Shown: one piece after another, positions 21,648-32,976 of the stretch
Layout of the letters: every line of letters begins with the position of its first letter
Numbering within the stretch: the first letter of the stretch is position 1
NCBI GenBank assembly: GCA_030762895.1
Contig: CM061065.1
Span: forward strand, 75,033,676 to 75,097,675
Length of the DNA: 64,000 nucleotides
Reading direction: 5' to 3'
Source of the DNA: Sophora flavescens
Lineage: Eukaryota > Streptophyta > Magnoliopsida > Fabales > Fabaceae
Notes under the pieces: generated by a model
What the model was told of the DNA's origin: nothing
Database searches by the model: none
The model's input: only the letters and a program-made list of their open reading frames with translations
Translations under genes and position numbers: made by a program

Positions 21648-24600
21648 TTGTGACCAGCTTAGGAAGTAGTTTTAGGAAGAGTGGGAATTATAGGATAGTC
21701 TGACTTAGTGACTCCTGAGAGTCATGTTTTCCGTAGTATTTTCAGACACCCACTATGACTTAGTATGACTTAGTTGTAAAAATTTCTGATGATGTAAAAT
21801 GTGTTGGACAAGTGGATGGTGACCTAGTACAAAAATGGTCAATTGTAAAATATTAAAGTATATGTGATATATATATATATAGTGATGTATATTATATTAT
21901 GAATGTTTAAATGCATGTGCGGAAAAAGAAAAAAAAAATTATCACTATTTTTAAAAGAAGTATAAGGAATTAGAAAATGCATATTATTTTCCGAAGAAAA
22001 ACCAGCAACTTAATATTTTATTTAGTTGGATGTTTAGGTAATGTTACGTAAATGTGATACCTGAAAAGGGGGTGTCGCACGAGCCGTGCCTTTTGAGCTA
22101 CTTTTTCATTAAGTTGTTGTGCAAGGTCACATATTTCCTTACCAAGCATCAAAGATTTCTTTTAGCCTTCGGTCATTTTGCTAAACAAACAGGTTCGACG
22201 GGCCGATGCAGCCGAGGAATTGTTGTAAAGTCTTTACTTCCCGGCCAGTACTTGTTCATATTCTCTGATGACTTTGCGGGTTGAAGGGAACTTGGTTATG
22301 AGTGTTGTCAGAGCCGTCTTCATTGAAAGCAGCAGTAGTTTGGCAAAGTCTAGGAGTTGACTCTGACAGTTTAAGAGTTTGTCCAAAATGTCCGACAAGC
22401 GGTCTTGTAGACCACGGTCGGAGGCCAACATGTCGAATGGATGGTTAAGAATTTCGACGGATCCCACAATAAGCTCCATCACATCGAGTGGTTGTCCGAG
22501 AGATTAGTCTGAATGATATGAGGAATGTTGGAAGATTCGAGATTGTCAGTGAAAAGAACATTTTCTGTTGTCGAGACCACCATTGCTGAAGTCACTTCGG
22601 GATTAGCTTCGGCATGATGGATGGTCATTTCTGGATTCTCTTCAATTGGTAAGTCCGCTGACATGTCAATAAGTGGAGGAGGCAGCACCATATGACGCTC
22701 AGGTGAGATTTCCCTGGTTGGCGAAGAACTAGCCTTAACATCGGCATTGATAGCTGGAAGAGGCTCAAAATGGGAAGCATCTTGAGCAGAAGGGAGGTCA
22801 GAAACTTTCTGTTGACAATCAAGGAAGAAATGTTAGTTGGAGAGTCATAATAAAATTTGACTTAGTAAAGTAATGAGTGTATACCTTTGTGTCTGCATGC
22901 TCCGACGCAGAGATAAGTTTGTCGAAAACTGTGTCAGTAAATTGTTCGGCCTCTTTTTCGGAGGCAAACTTGGAGGTATCAGAAGAAATGGTCTGACATT
23001 GAAAAAAAAAGTGTTAGACCATGGTTGAAATACTAAAAAAAATTTCAATGCCAAAAGAAATATACCTTAGTGGAAGGAGGTGAATCTTGGTGGGTCTTTT
23101 CAGCATTGCTATCCTCGGCTGCCATCACAGTTTCATTGGCAAGGCCAGGAGCAAAGGTTTTTCTCTTTCTCTATGCAAAGGGAAAAAGGAAAAATCAGTA
23201 AAGAGTGTAAAAGGATAAAGTTGAATTCAAAAATATAAGGTATCGTCACAAGATTACCTGAAACGGTTTGACTGGAGAGGAGACAATATCGACATCCTCA
23301 TCAGAGTCTTCGGTAGTGACTGGTGCTTTATCGGAAGTCATGCTCTTTGAGGACTGTCTATGCGAAAACCAAAAGAAGAATTAGAAGCTGCAAGTGGGAA
23401 ATAAAAAGTAGGTCGAGACTTCACTAGGCCTTTGTCGGATTTTAGCTTCTTGGCCTGGGATGCCTTAACTTTCTTACCTTTCTTAGGAGCGTCATCATCA
23501 CTTTCCCAATCTTTTCAGCTAGCCGAAGGTGTTGTATTCGGCTTAGTAATGTTTGTCGATTTGTAAAGAGGAAATGCAGGGGAAAGGAAAAACACTTAGT
23601 CTGAAGAAACCTAGAATTGACAAATTCGATAAATTCAAATGGATACATGGAAGAGATTCCAAAATCCTTGAAGTACGGGTGAGTTGATCATGAGTTGAAG
23701 GTAGTGTCGGGTGAAGGTAACCCTGATCTTTCAGACAGTTGAAAAGGTGTACAATGTGCAAATTTATCTTTACCGCCTATGAAAGCATCCACAATACCAA
23801 AGGACGCACAAGGAAAAGGCACCAGAGTAAAGGAGGTTGAAATTTCTCCAGTCGAACAAGAGGATTTTTCGACTTAGCCTCCCAAAAATTTCTTGAGGCA
23901 CTTTTCCTCATGCACCTTTCTTTTTTCAGCTAACACATCCTTTACCTCACGAAGAATAGATCAAGGACGCATTGGATTCCACTTCATCTTGTAGTACTTA
24001 TCGAAAGCTAAAATTTCAGCTCAATGCATACCATTATCTTTCGTCGATGGATCATGGGTCTGCACCACACGGTCATATCGGTCAGTAACTTTGTCAAAGC
24101 AAGATTGCATATCAAGCTCTATGTTGGAAAAGTACTCATTCCACTATTCCACGTAGTTGGAGGAAGGATGAATACCTACTTCAAATGCAATAGGAACAAA
24201 TTTTGACCGGGCCTTATCGTTGACTTGAATTAGTCTGTTGATGTCTTCTAAGTTAATCTAAACATGGAACATTTTGATGTGACCGTTTTTTACTATAAGG
24301 AGCCAGAATGCCTTGAAAAAAGACCATCTATCGAGCTAGCAAACTTGGAAGGTAAACAATGGAGGCCTTAACCCTGTCTTTTGCATCAGGAAGGACGAAG
24401 AACAAATCTATTTGGTACAAGAAATGTTACCAAATAGAGTTGTTATCGGCCTGGATGGCAGGACTAATGGAAATCATGCTCCTTGTAAATCAGGAAGGTC
24501 CGGACGACCTCGATACAAAGGGAGTAATGTCGACGTGTATCGAGGAGTAAGATATGGAATGGAAAAGACTAAGGTAATACTTAAAGTCTTCAACCAAAGA

Positions 24601-25905
24601 ATGTTGACAAGACGACTGGCGGTAAGACAATGAAATACAAGCAATGTGCCCGGAGTCCGGTTTAGCCGCTGTGTATGTCAGGGAAGACCTAATGAGTGTG
24701 TTCAGCCATAGTTGAAGCGGCTATGGGACCGCCGAGGTTGGTTTTCTTTTGTCGAACCCTAATGGCATCGAGAATATCTCTGACACAGTTGTAGAGGTGA
24801 TCTAAAATGCTTTGACCGAGTGCAAGGCGTCGGCCCTCATGGACTAGTGTGGCTAAAGTTAAGAAGCTCTTCGACACTTGGATGGAGCAACTGTGGAAGA
24901 CGAAAGCGCATAGCCATAGAGCCAGAAAGGCAACATGTTCCAAGTCAGAAACAGCGCCAACCTTTTTGTTGTGGAAGCCGATGAAAGGGCAGTACGACAA
25001 GGATTAGACATGAATGTTGAATGAAGATTCTGGACATAGAAGTGGAGTGATTGGCTTGCCGTCAGGTCTAAGCCCGGTATTGTCGGATAGGTCGAAAAGA
25101 GAAAGATCCATCGTGCCATTACCAAAATGGAAACAATTTGTCGAACACGACCAGAAGAAGAATGAGGCACCTAACATAGCATTTTGAAGAACAAGGGGCT
25201 GCTTAGAGAGTTGAATGAAATAAAACATGCCAATTTCTTTCCTGAAATTGCCTCTTCCATTCTCAACTCTATCAAGCCTTGTCAAATAGCCTGGCAGGCT
25301 TTTGATAGAACTTCTGAACAAATGCGCAGAAAGGCAAAAGTAGGAAATAGAGATGGATTCTTCAGAAAGAAGAATACCTTCTTCTGGAAAAGAAGGGTAG
25401 AAGGAGGAAAGTTCCTTAATCACAACAGACCGAGGGAGAACTTGGCCAAGAAAACAAGGTTATTCTTTATTGGAATGATTACCTGAGAGAGGTCCCACAT
25501 TTCATTCATGGGGTCCTTCACTGTCGTCATCGTAGTAGCAACCACCGAAGGCCGTGCCTTTGAGGAAGATGATGGGGAACCAGTGGAAGATGACAAAATG
25601 AAGATGAGAATTTGGTTCAGAGAAATGAAACGTAAAGGTGGGATTTGGAAGCTAAATGCCACAATTTGTATCCCCAGAGAGTGACTTCTAGAAGAAGTTT
25701 TGGAAAACTGAAAAGACTAGCCACCATTGGTAACCTTACACCGAGATCCTTGAGAAAGCGCGAAAATGATGGTGCCAGCTGGCAAATCCGTTGGGATTTT
25801 AAATTTTAGATCCTAATGATTGATAAGCTGGGTTGTCGAAGTCATGTTTGCAAAACTTATCTCTCTTTCGACCTGCCTACAGAAAGATAAGTTTTGGGCG
25901 ACATT

Positions 25906-26316
25906 TATTGGGACCAAAAATCAGATTTTCGTTGAATATGGAAATTCTGACATCCAGAAGAGTAAGTTGCCGAAAGGAATGCATGAAAAAAATGGTTAAG
26001 TATGAAGAATGGCATTCGGATGGAGACTTATTTGAACATAATGTCGAAAGGAGGTGATCTCATAATAAAAGTAAGGGGAAATTAGGTGGTTTCCATGGTA
26101 ATGCTACAACACGTAGAATACTCTATCCGACAGACGTGTACTCTGAAAGGAAAGATTCAAATCAGCAAAGAAGAATGTCGTCGAAATGGAGTGGTAAATC
26201 GACAAGAAGCGTGAAACATCAACACTAAGGCACGCAGTGTCAAAGGGTGCCCCACTCCGGGCCATCAACGTCAAAGTGAGCCAACCCATGGAAAAATGTG
26301 GGAACATGGGGGAGGG
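25906..26316 (+). repeat. Truncated right LTR of element D
   Basis: Starting TATTGGGACC, this matches 3683-4092 over about 410 bp with many substitutions and small gaps, then stops abruptly at the border with an Athila-like gag fragment. The divergence between the copies supports an old insertion. Confidence 0.75.
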
Positions 26317-27494
26317 ATGGATGAAGATCCTCACAGGCATATCTCGCGTTTCTTAGAGATATGTGATATTTCTAAATATGCTTGAGTTTCAGATGATGCA
26401 TATTGCTTGCGTCTATTCCCTTTCTCTCTACGGGATACAACACGTGATTGGTTGGATTTGAACATGGATCACGGAAGCATCACCACTAGGGAGAACATGG
26501 CTCAGAAATTTCTTACAAGGTTTTTTCCTCCTCAGAAAGCGGCTCAGTTGCAAAAAGCCATTACTTCTTTCAAGCAACATGATGATGAGACTTATAATGA
26601 AGCTTGGGAGTGGTACAATGTGCTCTTAAGGAGGTGTCCGTCTTCTTTCTTTGATTTGGTGACAAAAATACAAAATTTCTTCAATGGTTTGAAGGTCGTC
26701 ATCAAATGATTTGTGATGCCGCAACTGGCGGCTCTTTTTCTTGAAAATCAGCGGAGGATGCATGGATTTATTAGAGAAGATGTCAAAGAATGAGTACAAC
26801 TAAGCCAAGGAGGAGCGTAACATGCAAGTTACTCCTACAAATTCTCAGAATTACGCATCAGGGCTTAGTTCTAGTTCTATTGAATCTATTCTTGAGAAAA
26901 ATACACTTTTGAAGAAGTAGAATGAATCACTTACAAACAAGATGAAAGTGAATGTAGTGCGTGAGGGGTTGCCTCCGGGTTGTGATTTTGTGATGGTGAT
27001 CATGACAATACATGTTGTCTAGGTAATTTTTCATAGGATCATGTTGACTCTTGTCACAATTTCTATGATATGGTGCCACAACGCAATGATTATCAGAGGA
27101 ATAGGCAAAACAACTACCACCAGGGGCAGAATTGGAATTCAAGAGGTAGGGATCATCCGGTTTTCTCTTGGAGAAGTACTAGTGGAGTTTTGGGAGGAGG
27201 ACAACAACAACAACAAAGGCCGTACTATGGAAAATATAAGAATAATCAACAAGCTCTCCCTAGGACAAATCAATTGCAAATCACAGATGGTAACAAGCAA
27301 CCATGGGAGTTGTCTCTTGAGAAGACTAGTGCGGCCATTGAAAAGTTGACAGTGCACACAGACACGACAATTGACAAGTTAGCAACTTATACATGTGAAA
27401 CAATCCAAAATCTAGAAACCCGGGTAGCTCAACTTGCAAAGCAATGGAACAAGTGTCTTCTAGGCTCTTTTCCAGGTAATGTAGAAGTAGGGTA
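26317..27494 (+). pseudogene. Athila-like gag fragment
   Basis: Frames at 26407-26709 and 27070-27495 encode a capsid segment (LRLFPFSLRDTTRDW, then MAQKFLTRFFPPQKAAQ and YNVLLRRCPSSFFD) and the Gln-rich downstream part (QALPRTNQLQITDG). Both align residue by residue with the gag of element C at 61018-63192 on the other strand. The zinc-knuckle area near 26980-27040 is broken and in-frame stops separate the pieces. No LTR, primer site or polymerase accompanies it, so it is a detached fragment. Confidence 0.82.
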
Positions 27495-28700
27495 AATTCG
27501 ACCACTAGTAGGGTTTAGATTCCCCTACACTTATTGATCAATGATCTCATGCAAAAGTGGCGCCTAAGAGATGAAATGAAAAAAAAAATGGAGGGAAAAA
27601 ATTTTCACCAAAAATTGAAGCAAGACCAATTCAAAATCATTTCAAATTCTAGATCTAAGATCAAATTTGGATTCAAATTACTTTTCATCATCCAAATTTC
27701 AATGACTAATGGAGCCTAATTCAAATGAATTTCAACATAATAATGGCTCCAAATCAAAGATCATCAAAGAAATTGAAAATTTGATCAAATTTTTTTAAAC
27801 AATTGAAGATCAAACAACTTGCTCATGATACCACATGATGCGATCTAACATTGATCACTAACTTGATAGGATCTTTCTTTGATCAAATTGTTTAAGAGTT
27901 CAAGATCAACAACAATTCAAGAACACAATTGAATGAAACTTGTTCCTCAAGTGAGAATCAAGAGAAAATAAAAGAGTAGAAGAGAAGACAATTGATATAT
28001 GACTTGAAATTAAAGAACAAGAAAAGTAAATTGAAATAATTAAATTGCTAGAATTAAAGAATGTAGAAATAGAAAATGGAGAAGATTGGAGAGGGAAGAA
28101 GGCGCCACAATCAATCATCTTTGAGAAGAGATTGAATTGATAAGCCACATGTAGATTCACAACTTGAACATGGAAGTTCAAGATAAGAATCAAGGTTCAA
28201 CTCTTGAACCTCTAGGAGGATAACTTTCTCAACTCACTATAGCTCCCAAGTATGAAAAACTTTGCAAATGTATTCAATACCCCAAAATGAGTTACATGAG
28301 AGACTTATATAGGTGAGGCTTGAAGCTCATCACCTTCTATTGTGTCATCTAGTGCCTCCTCTCCCTAAATCCCTCCTATGTTGGGCCTATTGGTCCAAGA
28401 GGTTCAATCATCCTAAGCCCAAAAGCCTAAACTACCCCAAGTGCTTTTTGAATAAGCACTTTTATTACAAAAGTTCTACTCTATACATAGGTCCTTATCC
28501 TACTTTTATTACAAAAGTTCCTAACTAGGTGGTCAATAACTCTATACATAAGAGGTTCAAAGTGATGCTCTCTTCATATGGTTACCTATGAGTCGAATGG
28601 TTGACCACCACCTTCTCTAGTGTATCTTGGACTCTTCTTAGCCTTGACCTTTTCATGGGTCCATGCAAATCTTCAATGCTTGGTCCTTGGCTTTATGAAT
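27495..28700 (+). other. AT-rich unassigned stretch
   Basis: No convincing coding frame was found. A/T-rich sequence with many GATCAA words covers 27640-28200. A short direct repeat of ACTTTTATTACAAAAGTTC occurs at about 28457 and 28501. It may be the interior or LTR of an unrecognised element; strand is nominal. Confidence 0.4.
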
Positions 28701-28727
28701 CCATGCTCACATCACAAGTTAACTATG

Positions 28728-29321
28728 AATTGCCTCCTATGTCTCAATGGCATATGACTCTTTTGGGAAGGGGATACTTTGAGTTCTTTTTCTCATCACG
28801 GGATAATTTAAGTCGCATATGGTCCTCAGGTTCTTCGAATTTGAATCCATGAATTCTTAGATTGTCGAGGTGGTGTGCAGATTTCAATTCTAATATTCAG
28901 AGGCAAACTCAAGTGCAATGTTGGGTGAGACTTTACGATCTTCCACAAGAATATTGGCTCCCAAAGATACTATTTGAAATAGCTAATGGAGTTGGCAGTC
29001 CAATTACACTAGATGAAGCAACTCGATCAAGAACATTGGGTCATTTTGCAAGATTTCTGGTTGAGATCGTTCTAAAGGGGGAAATTCCCAATGAGATTAT
29101 GGTTGAAAGGAATGATTATGCATTCTTTGTTGGGATAGAATATGGGAACTTGCCATCCTTTTGTGAGTTTTGTGGAATAATTGGTCATGATGCAGCCAGC
29201 TGTAAACGAAAGAACGGAGATATTTCAAAAATTGGGAAGGAGCCCCTGGTTCAGAATCGGAATCAAAGGAATATTAGGGGTAATAAGGTGTATGTTATTG
29301 ATACTGTTCAGAAGAATTAAG
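28728..29321 (+). pseudogene. LINE ORF1-like fragment (DUF4283 plus CCHC zinc knuckle)
   Basis: The first part (28728-28850) reads MSQWHMTLLGRGYFEFFF then a block with RIWSSGSSNLNP, matching the DUF4283 pattern of plant L1-type ORF1 and related proteins. A stop at about 28850 interrupts it. The frame resumes at 28862 with WVRLYDLPQEYW and a C-terminal zinc knuckle, CEFCGIIGHDAASC (CX2CX4HX4C), near 29160-29205, ending at 29318-29320. No LINE reverse transcriptase follows before element B, so this is a truncated relic. A domesticated DUF4283 gene fragment is an alternative. Confidence 0.65.
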
Positions 29322-29957
29322 AAGTGAAGGTTGTTGTTCAGGTTAATATTGATGGATATTTTATGGGCTGTTATCTCTGACTTGATAGTGTGATCCTTAA
29401 ACAATTTATTTAAATCCATGTTACTTATTGATAATTTTTATGATGTTGCTTGTATGCTACTGCATTATGGAAATTAAACATGTAGTCGGTTCAAAGGATT
29501 TATTCAGTTCACTTCTTAAGCTTGTATATGAAAATATGGATTGAATTGGAACTCCCTCAATTTAAAGGGTCATATTGCTCAGTTTGATATCGTGTAGTAA
29601 GATGCTTGCATGTATTGTCATCTTGTGGGTTGTTAAAATTTTGTTCTGATATCAGCAACCCTCTTAATTTGTTCTTGGAAGCCTAAAATGAGTCTTAAAT
29701 TTTGATAGATGGGGTATAGTGTTTGTTTTGCTTCCTTATTCAGGAATCCTATACAATATGCATAAAAAATTTTGTTTTGGAACTTTAGTATTAGTAGCCT
29801 ACTTTAGTATTGGTTACCGTAGAGAGGAATGAAAATCATGAGTTAGTATTGTTGTTGCTTTGTGGGTTTTTTTTCTTCTGCTTGTGTGAGCTAAAGCTGA
29901 TAATAGGTCCATTATTTCCTTCCTTTCATAAGTGTTAATGATAGTACTAATAGTTAG
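29322..29957 (+). other. Unassigned, apparently single-copy stretch left of element B
   Basis: AT-rich sequence without an ORF, LTR ends or match elsewhere in the window. With 35794-36320 it forms the original target of element B (joined by the ACAAC duplication). It might be old intergenic or intron-like DNA. Confidence 0.4.
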
Positions 29958-29962
29958 ACAAC

Positions 29963-31379
29963 TGATGCGTGATTTTTAGAAATATAGGCAAGTGCACCTC
30001 GTCGCAATCAAGTAATACGGTGGTGAGACTGGTTATCGTATCCACAGGGATTGGTTGTCAATTACCAATTCACAAACTTAACAACTATCTAGACTAAACT
30101 ATGGTATGAGAGATCAAAACAGAAAATAAAGAAAGTAAAACAATATTTTTGGTCTTTTGGGAATTATATCGAACACTTGGAAGGCAAACAGAGATATGGC
30201 TAAGATTTTTAGGGTTAGACTACACTAATCCTCCCTTAATTGCAATGAAATGGTTATCAACACAAGTCCAAATTCAATTATGACAATCAAGCCTTTTCTA
30301 AAATACTCAAGCCTAATTCCTTAGGTGCATTGAGCCTAAAACCCCAAATTAAACCCTAATTCCTTAGGTGGATTAACCTGAGATTTTGCATTAAGTCAAG
30401 ACTTATAAGATTGCAAGCATTCAACACCTATTCCTAGATTCTTGAACTACTTGGCATATGATTCATGAGCATGCCTTAACACCAACCTTCCAGTCATCTA
30501 TCAAAGCAACAAATCATTCCTATGGGTAGCTAAGCCAAGGAAAGCATTAAACACATAATCACATACTCATAAAGAAATAGAGACTTGCATTAAAACACCA
30601 AATCAAATACAACAAGTTCAGAAAAGTTACATCTAACCCCAACAATGGGGATTTAACTACTCATGATAAAAGGAAATACAAAACAGAATGAGAAAAGGGA
30701 TGGAGAACACTCATAGACAAGCTTCCTCCATCTTCTCCCCATCCAAGAGCAGAGAAAACACCCCCCTATTTGGGTAGAAACCCTCTCCAGCCGCCAGCCT
30801 CAGCCTGCCTCCAAGTGCAGATCCCTAATTCTGTTCAGTGCAGGTTTATTTATAGGTCCGTCGCCCGTCACGGCCGTGATGTCCATCACGGCCAGGCCGT
30901 GACGCTTTCTGTTTCTGGAACATTTGGCATTTTAGGTCTCTCGCGTGGCGAGACATTTCTCGCGTCGCGAGCCTCCATTCCATGGCCGTGATCTCCATCA
31001 CGGCCAAGCCGTGATGGTCTCTGACTTGTGATGGTTTTGGGTCACGGTCGTGATGTACATCACGGCTAGGCCGTGACAGACTCTGTTTTCAGCTTTTCTG
31101 CCTTTTCAGTTTTACCCGATCATGGCCGTGACGGGCATCACGGCTAGGCCGTGATGGGCTCTGTTTAGCTCATTTTCTTCCCTTTTAAGGCTCTAATTCA
31201 TCCAATCTTCATTATAGCCAAATATGCACAGTTTTTCTCCAATTTCTGCAAAACAACACACAGAAACCACCTCATCCGTTCCAAAGGAAAACTATACAAA
31301 ATCAACACTAAATTGGCCTAACTATATGCAAATGCATGCAGAAATGTACATGAAAAATGAGGTAAAATCACACTCATCA
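29963..31379 (-). repeat. 3' LTR of element B
   Basis: On the minus strand this LTR runs from TGATGAGTGTGATTTTACC to CACGCATCA. A palindrome cassette (30868-31155) lies just upstream of TATAAATA (minus, 30847-30854), 13 bases apart as in element A. TCTCGCGTGGCGAGA-type palindromes, the hallmark of family C, also occur at about 30939-30972. Confidence 0.9.
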
Positions 31380-32976
31380 AATCACCCCAAGCTTAAGACT
31401 TTGCTTGTCTTCAAGCAAAAACTAAGTCCAGAAGAGATAAACAGTCAAAACATGGATAGTGAACTAAGAACCCGAGCAAATGATCCAAGTAATAGGCAAA
31501 TCAAACAATTCAGCAAGAGACAATCAATTCTAGTCCAATTAGGGGCTTAAGTTTCCTAGACTCACATTCTCACTGATTCGGGCACTCTTGCTCACTTGAA
31601 GCTCACCCCAAGCTTGTTTATTTGCTTGGCTCTCTTTCTTGCCTCACTCACTCAAGTGTTCAAGTATATATAACAATTCGCTCCATTTTCCTCAAGGAAT
31701 GATTCCTACCATATGCTTGACTATCAACCAAATCTCCACTTTATTTATGAAAACACCTAAGAATCAAGAGTTCTTTATTTGGTTGTAACGTGGCCATGGG
31801 ATTAATCTTTAGGTGGGGATAACAAGAAAGGGATATTTCAAAAGGCTAAACCAAGTATCAACAATTCAACACAAGACACCTTCTAAAATACCTTCTTGGG
31901 TTTTCAATACATTTTTCCACCTTTCTTTTCTTTCTTTTTCTTTTATTTTTCACTTCTCTTTTTTTTTTTTTTTCATCCCCATCTCTTTATATTTTTCTTT
32001 TCTTTTCTTTTCTTTTCTTTTTCTTTTATTTTTTATTTTTATAATTGGAGAGGGGAGATTTTTCAACTCAAAAGAATTATTTTTTTTTCCTGATTCTTGT
32101 CCCAAACTTTCAACTACCTTTTTACCCTTTTGTAATACTTTAGAAGGTCCCTTGTCGAACATATTTATCAAAACATTTCAGGGTACCAAGAAAAGCATGC
32201 TATTCATTCAGGCTCAAAATGGGGCAACTAAGGGTAGCATTATTCATTCAAAACTCAGAAGGCCAGAAAAATACCTATTGCCTCAATCATTTTCAAAAAT
32301 GTTTTCGAAAAATTTTAAGCTTTAAAATGGTTTTAAGTCAAGTTCTAGAGAAATTCATCCAAGAGGAATAACACTCAACACAAAGAACGGGGGCAGATTT
32401 AGTGAGTACCCCCTAATGGCTCAAAAGCTCACATTTATCAGTTCAAGAACCAGTGAGAAACACAAGTCTAAAGAAACATATGCTAATCATCAACTATCCA
32501 AGATCATCTCAAGCATATTCATTTGCAGCCATATCACAAGAATAAACAGAATTGGGTTCAAAAATCCACTATCACAATTTAATTGGCACTTAGTTCTCAC
32601 AATCATAAGCTCAATCTAAGCGGGGGTAAACCGAATCATGTGATCATGCAAACTCAAGCCTATATGAATGCAATATTTACAATGCAAGCAAAAAGATTAC
32701 CCCTACCCCAAGCTTAAAGATTTACATTGTCCCCAATGTAAACAATCGAGTTGGAGAGGGGAGAAGAAAAATAAAATAAAACAAAAAATTGGAACGGCTT
32801 ACCGAGGCGGTAGCGGGTGTTGGCTCACATGCTTGTTGGCTTTGTTTCTCCCTGCTCTTTTTCTCCTTCCTTTATTCAAAATCTGAAGACACTTAACAAA
32901 ATTATTAACAAACCTCTTGAGCTTCTCAAATTATTCAAGAGGTTAAAGCAAAAACAAAATTAACTAAAGAGAAGGG
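31380..32976 (-). other. 3' untranslated region of element B
   Basis: This is the counterpart of the 3' UTR of element A in reverse. Polypurine-like tracts (CCCCAAGCTT on the plus strand) lie at 31385-31394, 31606-31615 and 32707-32716. The TTTACATTG/CAATGTAAA hairpin is at 32722-32743. A pyrimidine-rich run covers 31918-32090. No TCACGG palindrome array is present here, unlike element A. Confidence 0.75.

Larger units (their letters stand above)
17633..22079 (+). repeat. 4.4-kb solo LTR, chromovirus type (E)
   Basis: It starts TGTAACACCCCGATTTTC, ends GGGGTGTCGCA, and is flanked by a perfect 5-bp duplication CGAGC (17628-17632 and 22080-22084). No internal region is present, so it is a solo LTR. 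The first 30 bases resemble the reverse complement of the right end of LTR I (47648-47677), pointing to a related family. It holds a dense hairpin array (20123-20865) and a 169-codon frame (21138-21647). It splits the antisense PMD gene of element D. Confidence 0.88.
17428..25700 (-). pseudogene. Antisense intron-containing plant mobile domain (PMD) gene of element D
   Basis: Read leftward, a PMD-like (aminotransferase-like) core spans about 25420-24690, with NCFHFGNGTMDLSLFDLSD and VAFLALWLCAFVF followed by HEGRRLALGQSILDHLYN. The C-terminal part is split by three introns with GT...AG ends: 23171-23257, 22993-23065 and 22809-22884. All are phase 0 and join acidic, Ser-rich exons in an open frame. 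A helical tail (near 22480-22100) continues across solo LTR E to a stop at 17428-17430. The core has an in-frame stop at 25004-25006; shifts occur near 22480 and elsewhere. Extra ORFs, some antisense, are known in Tat-lineage elements. A host gene captured by D is an alternative. The start is uncertain. Confidence 0.7.
3683..26316 (+). mobile_element. Broken Tat/Ogre-like Ty3/gypsy element (element D)
   Basis: Two LTR copies in the same orientation, 3683-4630 and 25906-26316 (truncated), bracket gag, protease, RNase H and integrase remnants on the plus strand and an antisense extra gene on the minus strand. This layout fits the Tat/Ogre lineage. The interior is interrupted by element A (7168-14216) and solo LTR E (17633-22079). 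Reverse transcriptase is missing between protease and RNase H. The right LTR is cut at 26316, where an unrelated gag fragment begins, so no target duplication can be tested. Many stops and frameshifts make D an old, immobile copy. Confidence 0.75.

Noticed and set aside
25184..25486. 100-codon plus-strand ORF
   Set aside because: Antisense shadow of the plant-mobile-domain core.
29322..29957. Remnant of a host gene or intron
   Set aside because: No exon-like frame or splice-site pair could be supported, so it is left unassigned.
31970..32050. Poly-T tract as a retroposon tail
   Set aside because: It is part of the 3' UTR pyrimidine tract of element B; element A has a corresponding purine-rich tract at 12260-12375.
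31813..32325. 170-codon plus-strand ORF rich in Phe and Ser
   Set aside because: Produced by the pyrimidine-rich run in the 3' UTR of element B; it is antisense to the element and has no conservation in A.
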